DNA of 64,000 nt from positions 650,693 to 714,692 of the forward strand of contig NADL03000026.1 in the NCBI GenBank assembly GCA_002205965.3, read 5' to 3'. The translations under genes were made by a program, and so were the position numbers. Below the pieces are notes generated by a model. That model saw nothing but the letters and a program-made list of their open reading frames with translations, did not search any database and had not been told where the DNA came from. Below, in pieces: positions 24,822 to 36,731 of the stretch (its first letter is position 1; the number at the start of each line of letters is the position of its first letter). The DNA comes from Kappaphycus alvarezii. Its lineage: Eukaryota; Rhodophyta; Florideophyceae; Gigartinales; Solieriaceae.

Positions 24822-25199
24822 TTGCAGAGGACATGTAATCACGGTATCGTATTCTGTGGTGATGGCGCAATTTTACACGGGCATTATGATGCTGACTTTA
24901 CTGGCGACAAAGCAACGAGGAAATTGACAAGTGGGTATCCCTTCCTAAACGCTGGTGGAATTGTTTCATGTTGTAGCAGAAAGCAAACAGTGATTGCTCA
25001 ATCTACGGCTGAGGCTGAGTATATTGCGATGAGCTATGCATTATTCGAGGCTATTTGGTTGCACCGTCTCGCCGCAGACTTCGAAGTGAAGGGTAAAACT
25101 TGTCTCTCTATCAATGTAAATGCTGTAAACCAGGGTGCTATCGAGATCGCGTCGTATAAGCTAGTCAATGAGCGGTCAAAGCATATCGTGGTCAATTAA
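24822..25199 (+). pseudogene. copia RNase H domain
   Basis: A 125-codon open frame gives a nearly complete RNase H: HYDADFTGDKATRKLTSGYP near 24890 (the D-A-D-W-A-G-D motif with catalytic Asp), QSTAEAEYIAMSYALFEAIW near 25000 (S-S-T-E-A-E-Y-x-A with catalytic Glu) and a C-terminal NERSKHIVV segment (the R-x-K-H-I-D motif). Upstream in the same frame AAKHVLRYLQ is the usual linker. It is the best preserved piece of this element. The frame is interrupted by a stop at 25197, where the family usually continues into H-F-x-x-E. Confidence 0.75.
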
Positions 25200-25371
25200 C
25201 ATTTTCTAAAGCACCAAATCGAAGAAGGTACTGACACATTGGAGTACACTCCTACCACTGAGATGGTCGCTGGTGTGATGATAAAGTTGATGACTCCTGT
25301 CAAGCAATGGAAGTCAACGAGAGGATGAGTGTATCCGAAGTCATATTAATGAGGTATTCTTTTAGGAGGAT

Positions 25372-25640
25372 TGTTAGAATAATTCATCTCATACTTTTAC
25401 CTGAGATACTGTCAATTCCGTTGAAGTATAAATTAATAATTCATCTGAGATTGTAAGTTTAGAGACTTTGTCAAATTAGAAGTTGTGGGACAGCTCAAGC
25501 AGCTTGAAATTAGACAAACAGAAAAATTTTGAGTTTGTCGGAATTAAAAAAGTTTACCTACTTCAGGGAGTCGAAAGGACCAGGGGCAGAGAACTGATAT
25601 GGGTCGAAGCTATCACGTAAAGTCAGTTAACAACAACCAA
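25372..25640 (+). repeat. Putative copia 3' LTR
   Basis: A purine-rich tract (TTTAGGAGGAT) ends directly before TGTTAGAATAATTC at 25372, the usual start of a copia LTR. A TATA-like TATAAATTAA lies at 25427. AATAATTCATCT occurs twice inside. The right end is not certain; it must lie before the gypsy-type integrase text that starts near 25680. No partner LTR was found in the window. Confidence 0.45.
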
Positions 25641-25679
25641 CGTTGAAATCTACCACATCATACTATCACCCTCTTTCCC

Positions 25680-26515
25680 CATCGCTTACATTAAATCAAA
25701 ATATTTGCGATAGTCGACATGCCTACCAGATTCGCGACGGCGAAGGCAATCTCTGATTAGAAGGCTGAGACTACCGCCAAGCTATCGATCAAAGAATCGA
25801 TGATTTCTGTTTTCGGTCTAATGGAAGCCATAATCTCATATGGAGGATCTAGCCTTTTCAGTAATATCGTCCAATGTCGTCAAGTAGCTGTACGGAATGC
25901 TAGTGATCGAGCGTCTGCAGATGTATTCATTACATTAACAAGAAAAACGCGCAGTAGAGCGTTGGAAAAGGACGCTGGCGCGCGATCTAGCCAGTTTGAT
26001 GGCAGAGGGAGATGTAGATTTGGATGAAAACATCGCAATTACCTGCCTGAGGTAGAATACGTGAATTTTCTCAGCAAACGGTATGACACCCTGCAAAGCG
26101 GTGTTTAGTGTGGAAGAATTTGATTCCGGGGGAACTCAATCGAGTGTGAATTGAGGATGAGCCGAACAGCCTTGCGAAAAGCTTCCTGCTGCTCTTCGGG
26201 CAGTTTCTTAGCAAAGGGGCGGAGTGTAAAGCGATAGCTAGGCTAGGAAGCGGTTCGAACAGATGGTGAATCCTAAGGAATAAACTGTCGGTGATCGCAT
26301 CTTGTTGTGGCCAGTCAAGGTAAAATTAGCCGAAGGTAAGAAGATGGTAGAGCCGTGGATACGTCTTTACAAATTTGTAGCAAGATTGGGCCGAGTCGGG
26401 TATGAGTCGGAGTCACAGGTTGGCAAGAAGGTTGATCGAGTACACGCCAATCGGTTGAGAAAGATGCCAGAAAGATTAGTTCAGACGGGCTACCCAAAGG
26501 ACAGGGTTTCTGGAT
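25680..26515 (+). pseudogene. Ty3/gypsy integrase fragment
   Basis: Near 25705 the frame reads VDMPTRFATAKAISD with a stop, then KAETTAKL and ISVFGLMEAIISYGGSSLFS, matching the gypsy integrase core. In the last block the position of the second catalytic Asp (I-x-S-D-x-G) is Tyr. From about 26290, LWPVKVKLAEGKKMVEPWI and KKVDRVHANRLRKM match the integrase C-terminal segment that normally ends V-H-V-N-R-L-K. The catalytic Glu region between them is degraded. Nothing upstream belongs to this element because a copia LTR abuts it, suggesting that the copia copy inserted into, or recombined with, a gypsy copy. Confidence 0.6.
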
Positions 26516-27082
26516 AGCTCACGGACACTTGATCACATCGCGAGAACGCAAGTCAGAAAAAAGGAAAAAGGGAGATAGTGCGACAATTCAGGGTGCGAAT
26601 AAGCGGAAGTTGCTCTACTTTCTGGTCCCAGAATCAGATCTGCCCACTGCTGTGGCTAAGCTGTATTATGACCGCGGCCGAGTTGCAGGGGAAAAGAGAG
26701 TTTGGAACCAACGCAGCTGAACGCAGAAGATCAGGGTATGGAAGGTTAAGATGAGCGGGAGAATTCAGCATCGGACAGCCTACGGCGCTCTGAGAATGCG
26801 AGGAGTTTGTGATAGTGGTTGAAGCTCAGTCAGATCGGAAGCATGTATCATGGATTTATCTTGGGGATGATAAGCTTGGAGCCTGAGAGGGACTTGTCTG
26901 AAAACTACGTCGATGGGTGTGATGATCGGGCTAAGGAGGTTTCGCAGATGTTGGGGAGGACGCTACTGAAACCAAGGCAGATATCAATTTGCGGCGACGT
27001 CGTGAGGGTAGAAAGCACGAATATTGCACTACAATGGACTTTGTCGGAAAGAGCGTATCATATGACAGAAGAAAAGGGCGCT

Positions 27083-28443
27083 CTATTTTATTATTTTAAG
27101 TTTGAACGCTTCAATGGTATCTGAATCTACAGTAGTGCACTGTGCTGTACTGTACTGCACTATTCTGTACTGCACTTGGTATATAGTATCTAAGTCCGAA
27201 TGCCTTAAAAAGCCCCGACCGGGGATACCTTTCGAGATGGATATACCAGTGGGATCATCCAACTTTACAGAGTAAAAGCTGTCGATTTCTTTCTGTACTG
27301 AGGCAGATTTGTCAAAGTGCGCAACTGCCCTTTTTCTCTGTATCGCAGTTGCCTGTCTGGTAGTCTCTGTCATCGAGCACAGTAAAGCCGCTCACATCTG
27401 TATGACATGAAAGTTCCCCCAAACCCGATAACCGCTGCATCCGTGTGCGTAGCGGCCTGTGGAATCATGGGTAGAATATGTCGTCCCATTAATTCTCTGT
27501 TGGAAAGGAGGTTCCAGGAGCGCAAGTACCGGATGGTATGGTGCAAAAGGCGGCAATGTCAGGAACTCCTTTTATCGGGTATGAATTCTTGCCATTTTCA
27601 AAGACTAACATGGGAGTTTCCATAATAGCATTCACACAACCAGTGATTCTTAGTATCATTGTTATGGGGTCACCACCGGAAACTTCGTCAGCATATTTCA
27701 AGTGAGCCTCTCCAGTGAATCCTAATGTTTTTCCATTGTCCATGTTAAAAACAAAATGGGTGTAGTCAGCGTTCTCAATGTGATTTTCATTCAGCAGACC
27801 AGACTCAAAGCCCCTTTTGAGAACTCCTAAATGAAATGCGACACTCTTTTCGATAAATCCCTGCTTTTCTGGACTTTTTAATAGTGATCCAGTTTGTGCT
27901 CTTACTATGATATGATGAACGCACATAAATCGCTGAGTCCTGTCAATAATGCGGACTCCTTCAATTCTTCTGTAAAATTAAAGGAGCACCATATGCTGCA
28001 TTTTTCGCCAAAGATATTGCAAGTGATAGTAATGTGTGACATGAAAATTTTACTCCAAGGGTCCTTAGTCTCTCAAACTACGAGAAGAACAACGTATAGA
28101 CTTTCAACCCACAATGTCCTCAGAGAGCTTTGTAGTGCATCCGAGATTTATTTTCTTCATGTTTCTCCGGAAAATGCTGTAAGTATTTTTGTTGGATCCT
28201 TTAAGCAGAGAATATTAGCTCTTTTTTTCCACCAAACTCCTGCTTACTCAGGTTTATTGGGAGTTCCTTTGTTGGGAGTTCCTTTAAAGAATTCTGTAAA
28301 TTGCTTAACCGTTTTGCTGAAAAGTTTCTTTCTTCAATTCGTTTGAAATTCTTGTTCCATCCATTTTGCAACTTTATAACGATCGGAGGGCTTGACAAAT
28401 TGATGTTTACGACTTGAACCTTCTGACATTGATGAGATTTCAT
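27083..28443 (-). pseudogene. DDE-superfamily endonuclease transposase
   Basis: An ATG at 28443 opens a frame with KLQNGWNKNFKRIEER, then in another frame RLRTLGVKFSCHTLLSLA near 28060. The best frame (27926-27489) reads HIIVRAQTGSLLKSPEKQGF, FVFNMDNGKTLGF and KYADEVSGGDPITMILRITG. This order of a helical N-terminus, a RxQTGxL-type helix and a M-D-x-x-K-T-L-G catalytic Asp block is what I associate with a DDE-endonuclease family common in oomycete and algal genomes, related to Tc5/pogo-type enzymes. The second Asp and the last acid were not located in the 27.1-27.5 kb part. Frames change at least three times. Subfamily unresolved. Confidence 0.55.
27128..27175. repeat. TACAGTAC palindrome cluster
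   Basis: The tract GTGCACTGTGCTGTACTGTA and its continuation to 27175 is built of CTGTACTG/CAGTAC units. It overlaps the 3' end of the DDE transposase remnant. Confidence 0.7.
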
Positions 28444-29058
28444 TTGATGAGTTGCAATTTCAACGCCGTCGGAAACTGTCGAAATTCTAGCGAGGTCTAT
28501 GAATAAGTTTATATTTGTTTAATATGTTTTTTGTAATTTTTTGTGGTCTAAGTCAAAAGTAAGTTCTTACACTGCAATTTATTTTTGGGGAAACTAATTT
28601 CAAACCTATTTTCGGTGCTTTCAAGAAATAGTTTATTGAAACTAATTTCGAACTGAAACTAATTTTGCACACGAACTAATAACGATGGTCGGGTGCACCG
28701 CTCACGAGAAAAGCTTTAAGATATCCAAGTGGGGTATTTTTATACGATCTCCTCTGCTGCCGGTAACACAGCCCTCCGCGCAGCCCTCCGCGATAAGTCC
28801 TCCTTGACGAAAATATTTTTGAAATGAGTGGTGAGAAGTTATTTTAAAGTTCACATTTTTATTTATCGAGATATCTAGGAAGGACCAGTTTTTTGCATCA
28901 GAGCCAATCCCTTAAGGAGCTGGAATGTCTCTCAGCTGATTTGCCTTTTATTATTTTCCCATCCATGCCCCTGAAGTTACATTGAACAGTTCACAATGGT
29001 TCTGGTTTTATGTTCGACATTTAGAAGCTCGAAAAAGTCACTAATGCTAAATTGAGAA

Positions 29059-29650
29059 TCAGGCAGCACCGTTTGTCACAAGGCTGAACATAAAAAATAA
29101 ATAATATATTGAAATCTGCGTCATTCTGACAATTTGAGGGCTCGGAGAGGATTCATTTCCAGTTATTGGTTTCTCGAACTCCACATTCGCGAACGATGAT
29201 GATTTATCCTCCCAGCTTGGGCAAATTTTATTGCTAGGCAATTCATCTGAAAAATCCGTACCGATTCGCTTCAATTCATAGATGTCGAGTAGAGTCAACA
29301 AATCTGCTATGTTGGGGGAAGTGAAAGCGTTTTGCGACCTGTTCAGTGTTTAAATATAAATTTCACAGGAACTACAGTTTGTTCTTAATGAACACTTACC
29401 AATGCAGCTTCTCATCGATAGCAAAATTTTGCTTGGTATATTTTCGAAAATTTCTTGTACAAGTAAAACTCGTACCGTTTTGATATCACATTCGCGAGAA
29501 AAGGGTTTCTTGAGTATTTTCTGTTTACTGGAATGCGTCAGATGACGATACTTCCGTATTGTACGCTTTAAGTTGATGCCCTGCACAAGTGCATCTGACC
29601 TTCCCACACTTCTAGCCGCCGTCCGGATTAAATCAACTGCTCTCTTTCCT
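29059..29650 (-). CDS. Unrecognised gene with one supported intron
   Basis: Two minus-strand frames join perfectly across an intron at 29399-29304. The upstream frame ends at 29400 before GTAAGT, the intron ends CATAGCAG, and the codon phase carries over from ...LLSMRSCI into DLLTLLDIYELKRIG. The product then continues to a stop at 29059. The first exon is rich in Arg and Lys (INLKRTIRKYRH) and the second is Ser/Glu-rich. No in-frame ATG is seen in the first exon. Its upstream limit near 29640 is preceded by an AG-type acceptor, so a further 5' exon is likely. I recognise no domain. It lies upstream of, and on the same strand as, the DDE transposase at 27.1-28.4 kb and could be a companion gene of that element. 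Confidence 0.4.
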
Positions 29651-29859
29651 CTATGGAAGCATTAAATAGAAGAACAAAGTGCACAAAATGGACTGTGGAT
29701 GCTGGTAAAAATACGATTTGCAGTCCACACCGATCATTTCCCCATATCAATCAACCTTTTTTGATGCAATTCCGTATTATGCTCTCGAGCCCACAGATTC
29801 ATTTTAATAATAATACCGGGTACCGCAGCCATGATTTCAGTATCTTATAGATTTAATAT

Positions 29860-32800
29860 GCTTCAAAACTGATCGTCAGTCATATACCTTAACGAAATTA
29901 GCATTGATGTGACTTATTGAGGTGGAACAGGCGTGTATGGTTTTGGTTTCAGGGGTACGACTTCGAAATAAATAGATCGAAAGTTGAGACCCGGTGACGA
30001 TAATTTTTAGATCTAGACTGCCCATTTGCTTGAATAATTACGAACTTGTGATGAGTAGCCTTCCAAACGTTTCAAAATTCTCTCGCTCAACACTGCCATA
30101 CACTATGTGTCTATATCCTAATGGCGTTCACTCGTTTCGCGCCCAATACATACCAGTGAATACGGAACAACCACTTCCCTTCTCTAGCAATCACCAGTAA
30201 TACCCGTACTGTTGTCGGCACTGTCATTGTATGATTTATTCTTCGTACGATGCCCCTATAGTTCGTGTGCTTGGGGTTTTGCATTGAAAACGGGTAAAAC
30301 CGCCCGTCTTCGGTTATCAAACTTTGTAACTCCACCCGAAAAAACCTCCGCCGCAGACCTGCATGAACCGCACCATTTCTAAGTTGAAACTCGAGAGGAA
30401 ATAGATAAGAATGAGAAAGAATAGACTGGTGATTAAGCTCTACCCTTTAGCAGAAATGAGAGACAACAGTTGAACGTGGCGGGAACACTCGGATTTATGC
30501 TATATTACATGGAAAATATCCTTCGTATGCAATATCATGTGGTTACTAGTGTTTGAACCCGAATTGAGCTGATCTTAATATTATTATTTTCAGATGGTCC
30601 TGGCAGCATCACTTGATAATTTTTCCAGAGTTGCGGGAATAATTTTGTCACGGGACTGTCGCCTTTTTAGTATCGGTCTTTCGTTTGAAGTGAGAAATTA
30701 TTGAGTATTTGCTTTATATTGGACTTTTACTTAAAATTCTATGGTCGCTTATTTTCGATTTAAACTCCAGATCCAATTGCAAATCTGACCAAAATAATTG
30801 ACTCAAATTACTGTGATTCATTTTTTTCTCGCAGCTGGACGACAATTCCTTCCAAAGGATACCATTTATGAAGGAAAATACTGCGCTGACGTGAACTGCA
30901 TGGTATACTGTCGCCATGAAAGATCTGTTACTTGCGGAAATCAATTATTTTAAAAAAATCATATCCGTATTGCCTCTTCATTTTGATTGCACAAGCTGTG
31001 ACGAAGTATTTAACAGAACATGCTTCCACAACACGCACTGTAACCATTATGGCTGCAGTTTAGGCATTCCATGTAGTTGAGGTGGGAAATATCGCGAAGA
31101 GTCGCCCTAGTGCCAAGGGAGAAGTGATTGAAGTTGGAAAAAAGAATGGGAAGCAGGCTCCTTTGCTCCAAAATGTGGGGCTACGAAAAGCAGAAAAGTT
31201 TTGTGGTCCTACAATGAAGCACGTGTTGTGCTAATCTAGAGCTATAAACGGAGGTTTTAGAAACCCCTCTCATCCTACCCTGGCTTGTCGCAACGTCGCT
31301 CGAAGGCGGAAAAGACATTTAACGACCTTTACAGACCCTTTGCATCTTTTTCTTTCCTTTCGCAGGCTTTCTCGGCTTTCCCAACTCTGTAGTGAATTCG
31401 CAAGAATGTTTCGATGCTTCAAAGGGAAATTCTTTGATTAGAACTGTACAAATCCAGATTATTATAGAAGAATGATCCTTCTCTACCGAGAAATAGTCCT
31501 CTCAAAGGACCCCTTTCACCACAGTCTGCCATACTAGTACCAGAATCAGAGAATGAGAGCAGACAGAAAGCTTTCAAGTCAGTACTGCTCCAATTCGAAG
31601 GCGGTGAAAGATAATTTACGAAGGCGCAAAACCTTTTCAGTTGATGGAGTATGCTATTGGCTTAGAGAAGATGCTTAACGCAGTGACAGGCTGCGAAATT
31701 CTGAAGTCAGTTAGCGGCTCAAAATGTAACAGGTATTAACTATAGTCATTAACTTTCAGCTCCCTTCCAAAACTCAAAGAGAGTTAAGATCCTCTGAAGT
31801 GCATCCAGCTTTATGCTTCTTCGACACCCTCCGGAAAAGATAACGTAGGCAGATTCATTCCAAAAAACAATTAATCAAAACAAAACCAACTTTAGCGGCT
31901 GCAAATAGATGAGAAAGGGGTAGAAAATTAACCAAAACCAAAAACCGCAGAAAAATTGAAAAACTTTTAAAAGGCCCGCGAAGTTGGTTGTAAAAGCGTA
32001 TTTTTTCTGAAAAATATAACATAAAGCAACATTTGTCTACATCATTGGCTATTATAGTACTTGGAATGGTAAATTAATTGAAAATTTTGGTATTGGTGCT
32101 TATATACGCGAATAATAGTCTGCAGGCTTCTCTTTGCCGACAAATTGTCAAATTTGGACTAGCTATACTAATCTTTAAGTCTGTTTAACGATTTCACGCA
32201 CTTCTCTGGGATATTTTCCTGTTTGCGAAGAGGCCAAATGCAGATGTACCGTGGACGCTTACTTTGTCGTAAGTATTCTGCAGATAAATCCAAAGATGCA
32301 ACTTTATACTGTAAAAATTAAACAGTAGTGCAATTGATGAAAGAATGCATATTAAAAATATTCTCATCAGATCCACGGCTCTTTACACTCTCCTATGTCT
32401 TTCAGTTCCCCTTCCCCTACCCTTTTCTGTCCAAAAACCTTACTGTAAAATCCTCACCATCTCCGACAAATCCAGTAAGCTAACGAGTAGCATATCCAAT
32501 ACTTAAGCTTACGAATCCGCCGACATTGTCCACAACGACTCCTTACTTACGGTACTTACAGTATTTTTACATCACGAATTCAACAGCGACTCGAGAATAT
32601 CCGTTTGAGCCACTTGGTAAAAAGAAACATCATGTTGCGCGATTCACTTTACCTAATGGCTAAGATACTAGGAAAAAAACTATCTGGATCTGTGAAAGTA
32701 ACCTTTTCAGATTCTTTTACATTGTTAAAACGGTGAATATGGTCAAAGAGGTATAGTATACGTACAAAATCTATAACTGAAACGCAGTAAAATTCGCGTG

Positions 32801-33850
32801 ACTTTTTCTCAACGAATACTTTATCCCTTTCCAGTACAGAAAAAGTAGGAAGTTTGATAAAATTTAGGATAGAAAGAAAAGGCAAGAAAGAAATAAAGGA
32901 TATTTTTTATTCCAAAGATAAGGGCCAATGCGGCTAGCAAAGCCAAAGCTACAGAATTAGTCCAAGAAGCGTGATATTTCTCTCCGATATTTCGATTCTT
33001 TCTCTCTCCGGAGTAAGGGTGAGCTCGACATCCCACTATATATATCAATCTTTGCAATACAGGGCACCAATAACTACATGCCGCAGTTTGTGGTTGACAT
33101 AGCGCAGTAGAACTGATGTTACTTTAAATGCAGTAACATTCCGTACATTATCCAGATCGAAAATATCACTCTTCGTCAAATGACCCTTTTAGTTCTCTAA
33201 ATACATTTTCCTACATTAAATTCAAATTCAAATTGCGGAAGAGAACAGCTGGACGGAATTTGAACTTAAATGGATATTTAAGCATCGTAGGCGAAAGATT
33301 TAATCTTATGTCCATGTAACGATGTTTACTTAGCTGGCGGTGTTGCTCTTAATATGCTCTTTGAGAGTACATTACTTCGCGATTATTGCGAAAGAAAGAA
33401 ACTCGGTATGGATATTGTGAGAATCCAAGGGATTGTTCGGGTTATTTTGAGTTGGAAGAGAAAATATACAGATTTCCTGATTTGGGGCGAAGGGATGTGG
33501 TGTTAGACACGTTTCAAATAGAGAGCTTACGCACAAAAAAAAATCAGGAATAAAACTGTCAAATTTCGTTAGTTTAATTACAGTCTGTAATTCAATGATA
33601 GAATTCTGGTCGAATAAGTGGTGAGGTAAATTGCTAAAATTTTGCGGGTTAGTGAGGATGCGTTAGAAATGTTTGTGAGAAATAAAAATGGTGAGTAGGA
33701 GTTCACCAATCACCCATACCGCCATCATGAACAATTTTAACACCTTACACGCTGTCCGTGTTCCTTCTTCTTCTTCTTTTTCTTCCCCCTTTCCCTCCAT
33801 CTCCCCCTGCCGACAAAATCAAAACAGAACCCCCGGCAATCCGGGCGCAC
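29860..33850. other. AT-rich stretch without a recognisable gene
   Basis: The interval is AT-rich with frames of at most 80 codons, none starting and reading like a known domain. Minus-strand frames at 30714-30944, 32194-32376 and 32649-33057 look slightly protein-like and could be exons of an intron-bearing gene, but I could not join them by splice sites. Nothing else is supported. Confidence 0.5.
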
Positions 33851-33869
33851 ACTTTTGATCTACCGAAGC

Positions 33870-34620
33870 GATGATTTGGAGAAGAAAGGCCGCCAATCCT
33901 ACTTTAAATCTTGTGAACTAATCCTTATTTTGCGGAAGTTTCGGCCTCCAAAGCACATATAGCGTCTTTTGGGGAGAATGGACGAGATGTAAGACGACAG
34001 CGGCAATTTAGAATGACAATTCGTCTTTGAAGCAGCGCGTAAAGCGGAAAAGTGTTCAGGATCGGTACAGTTGCCTTCAACAGATGTTTTATAAAAAGGA
34101 CCGAAGTCATAAGCGCGTGTCGGTGGTTGGAGGAAGATTAGCGAGATGAGTGAGCTGGTGATTGCAATGAGGGAGGCACGAAAGGACCTGGACGCGAGGA
34201 AGGCAGAGAAACGGGAATTGGTGAACTCGTTGGATAATGAAAAGGGGTGAGTTTGGGATCTCATGAGGAGCAAAACGAAGCGAAGGAAGGGCAGCAGCGA
34301 CGGAAATGATGACGACGATGCGGAAAGGGAGGGCGAGGAGCGAAATGATAAGGTGCGACTAGTATTGCGTTGAGGAAACGAAGAAATGGGGGCAACCACA
34401 TGGCGGATGAGATGAAACCGTTTGGTATGTGTTTACGCGATGCGAAATTGGCACAGATACCAGTGGACCGCGAGCTTTTGGCGTTTGAGAAGGATGTTTC
34501 GCGGTGGAGCTCGAGGAGCGGGAGAAGGAGCATAAGGAGCACCACGATAAACGCGAAGCACAGCAGAATATAGAGTTGGATAAGTTCAAACTGATGCTAT
34601 ACGCGTTTCATTGCAAGTAG
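33870..34620 (+). pseudogene. Harbinger-associated Myb/SANT-like ORF
   Basis: Broken plus frames read NPYFAEVSASKAHIASFGE near 33920, QRVKRKSVQDRYSCLQQMF near 34040, then MSELVIAMREARKDLDARKA at 34147 and, near 34520, a charged helix ending in NIELDKFKLMLYAF. This is the layout of the second protein of PIF/Harbinger elements: a Myb/SANT DNA-binding domain followed by a charged coiled helix. That protein brings the transposase to DNA and the nucleus. It converges with the transposase at 34.85-35.8 kb, which fits one element. The Trp residues of the Myb helices were not found, so the 5' end is lost or unreadable. Confidence 0.5.
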
Positions 34621-34849
34621 GGGTCATCCAGTTACTTGAAAAACTTCTTTTTGTTTCTTGTGCTTCTCTGAGAAGAAATGATTTGAAAGGACATGCATCT
34701 ATATCTGCGGAGCTTCGGAAAACGTCCGCGTTAAAGCTCGCACTATCGTACTTTGTCCTCGCGCATAGTGCGACGCCAGAGGAGCGAAGCATAGATTAAT
34801 CCTTCTACTTTAATAAGTATATGCACTTCTCTAGCATTGCGGCTCGCAA

Positions 34850-35800
34850 GGACAGAAGATGAATATCTGTTTGGGGTACATGCAGTTGCAGATGTTCACG
34901 AGGATCATAGACGCATTGTATAGCTCACTCACAGGCTACTTTAACGCCTCAACTTCTTCGTGAAATCCATCGTGCTCAAGAACACCCTGATTTCCTTGAG
35001 AAACCACTATACAATAACACGTCTCACAGCCATACCCTTGTTGAACGTCCTTTGAAACGGTTTTAGGTTGCTTCCCTCATACGGAATCTCCAAGAACCAC
35101 CTCCGACTGTACCCAGAATCTCCGTACAAGCAATATTTATTCTCTCCAATTTGCATCGTCTCCGGCAAGCGCTCCTCCAATCTGCTCCTTATATGTAGAG
35201 TCCAGTCGTGCCTCCTACATTTAATCGGTCCATACGCGTGCAGATTCAATCCATCCGGAGCACTGGAAGCCTGATACTTGAGACTGTGCTTCCTTTCGTG
35301 ACCATTGCATGTCACCATTTGCTTCATCTTCCCCGTGGGTATCGCAATACCGATGAACGTTCCATCTATAAAACCGACGCAATTAAGCAGATCATAGGTC
35401 TTTTCGTAGATGGCTTGTCCATACGTTGACCCTCGGGTTTCCATAAATTTCTTGCTAAGTCCTTTACTCTATAAACATCCCTTTGTATCACTCAAATGCT
35501 TTTCCCTCCCAAAATATCTCTGAAAGCTGTGCGGTATGCTTTCCAAACATGAGTTCCATATCCATCCAGGGTGCGGGGGTAGCGAGTCGTCGAAGTATGA
35601 CGCAGTTAATGAGCAAGGGATTGACTGCGTAACGGTTTCTGCTTGTAATTAATTGCTCAACTGGTCAATCCAAGACATCAACAACTTTCTTGATATCGCT
35701 CCTTTTAAAGCGAAAAAGAGCCAGACACTCATACTCACTGAAGCGAATAAAGTTGAATTCAAACTGGGAACTACTGATGCGGTTACATCGGGGGATGACG
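34850..35800 (-). pseudogene. PIF/Harbinger transposase (DDE_Tnp_4 type)
   Basis: Minus frames from about 35760 read FIRFSEYECLALFRFKRSDI and LATPAPWMDMELMFG, the helical N-terminal part of Harbinger transposases. The frame from 35444 to 35010 reads CVGFIDGTFIGIAIP (first catalytic Asp), then PIKCRRHDWTLHI and KYCLYGDSGYSRRWF (second catalytic Asp in G-D-x-G-Y). The third acid normally sits in V-E-W soon after. Here that codon is TAG, so the frame ends R-V-I-V-stop, yet WFLKEIRVFLSTMDFTKKLR continues in the same frame beyond it. The enzyme is inactivated at its catalytic Glu. More stops follow. Confidence 0.75.
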
Positions 35801-36589
35801 TGAGATAAATCCCGACGATACTTGACCGAATGACATACAATTTCCCCAATGTTCTGAAGGAACTGAAAGCAGACTGCCTTATTTCTTTGCGGCGCCTAAC
35901 AATGGCTATAGAAGCTGTAGACCATTTCCTCGCTCGTTGTCGACAGAGAGTCCTTGAGAAATCCTTCTGTCTGGCCTTCAACATGTCGGGTGCGATGTTG
36001 GAGGTCGCTATCAATACTTCTACGCCCTGCCAGAGGTAACACTCCTATTTGCTTTTACCCATTTGTCCATGCGTAAACGTGTTTTCAAATTTCACAAAAT
36101 AATTTCAGAAATACTACTCAGAAATTTATCACACTACCTATTTATGAAGACCTTCCAGTATTCTATTTGTGCGTAAACTCACGAGTGACGTAAAGTTTCT
36201 TTCCAAGGTATAAGCAGCGATTTGTACACAGGTTTTCACTGGTTGCACTGGACTCTCAAGAGGGAGTCAAATTCATTTAGATGCATGTCGTGGAATGGTC
36301 CAAGGCAGCTGAAAGATGGTGACCCCTGTGTATCCCCCTTCTCCATCAGGATTGTCAGCCCCCTGTCCTTCTATTCTGTCCAGCTCAACAGGATCGTGTT
36401 TATCACTTTAATTTGTATGCACAACGCAGTGAAGTCGCTACGGGGTCCTCTGGAGATGAGCTCATTCATCTCCCTGTGGTTATTCATAATAAAGTACACG
36501 TCTCATAATATCTTCGTAATGCCATAGTACATGCTGTACTGCACAATCCTCAACAGCAGTGACTGCTCCGGACCGCTGTTAACGGTGCA

Positions 36590-36633
36590 GTAGACGGCAG
36601 TGTACTGTACAGTACTGTACAGTACTGTACAGA
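36590..36633. repeat. TACAGTAC palindrome cluster
   Basis: Three near-perfect tandem CTGTACAGTA units lie immediately outside the left end of the Tc1-like repeat. The segment is almost wholly self-complementary and would extrude as a cruciform. Confidence 0.8.
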
Positions 36634-36645
36634 TGCCATATGAAA

Positions 36646-36731
36646 TCCCCCCAAAAGTTAAAGTTCTCTATGTTCCTTTAATTTAATAATAAATCTAATG
36701 GTTCCAATGGACTCCAAAGTCCCTAAAACAT
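36646..36731 (+). repeat. Repeat unit outside the Tc1-like left TIR
   Basis: Its reverse complement matches 44647-44722 over about 80 bp. Shared blocks are TTATGTTTTAGGG, ATTGGAACCATTAG, ATTAAATTA and CTTTTGGGGG. It joins the left TIR of the Tc1-like element without a gap, so it is either the outer part of a longer TIR or a separate short element at the insertion site. Confidence 0.7.

Larger units (their letters stand above)
23530..25640 (+). mobile_element. Truncated Ty1/copia retrotransposon
   Basis: In order on the plus strand are part of an integrase (about 23560-23780), an RT fragment (about 23850-24150, then many broken frames), the RNase H (24822-25199), a purine-rich tract and a 3' LTR beginning at 25372. 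Integrase before RT is the copia order. No gag, protease or 5' LTR was recognised upstream, so the copy is 5'-truncated or rearranged. Many stops and frameshifts make it inactive. Confidence 0.7.

Noticed and set aside
33899-34399. A 166-codon minus-strand open frame rich in Ser, Leu and Pro
   Set aside because: It lies antisense to the charged helix of the Harbinger Myb/SANT-like ORF; such antisense frames stay open because Glu/Lys/Arg codons read as Ser/Leu/Phe. No motif.
36222-36527. A 101-codon plus-strand frame upstream of the Tc1-like element
   Set aside because: No motif, and splice sites or start were not convincing; I could not link it to the Harbinger element.
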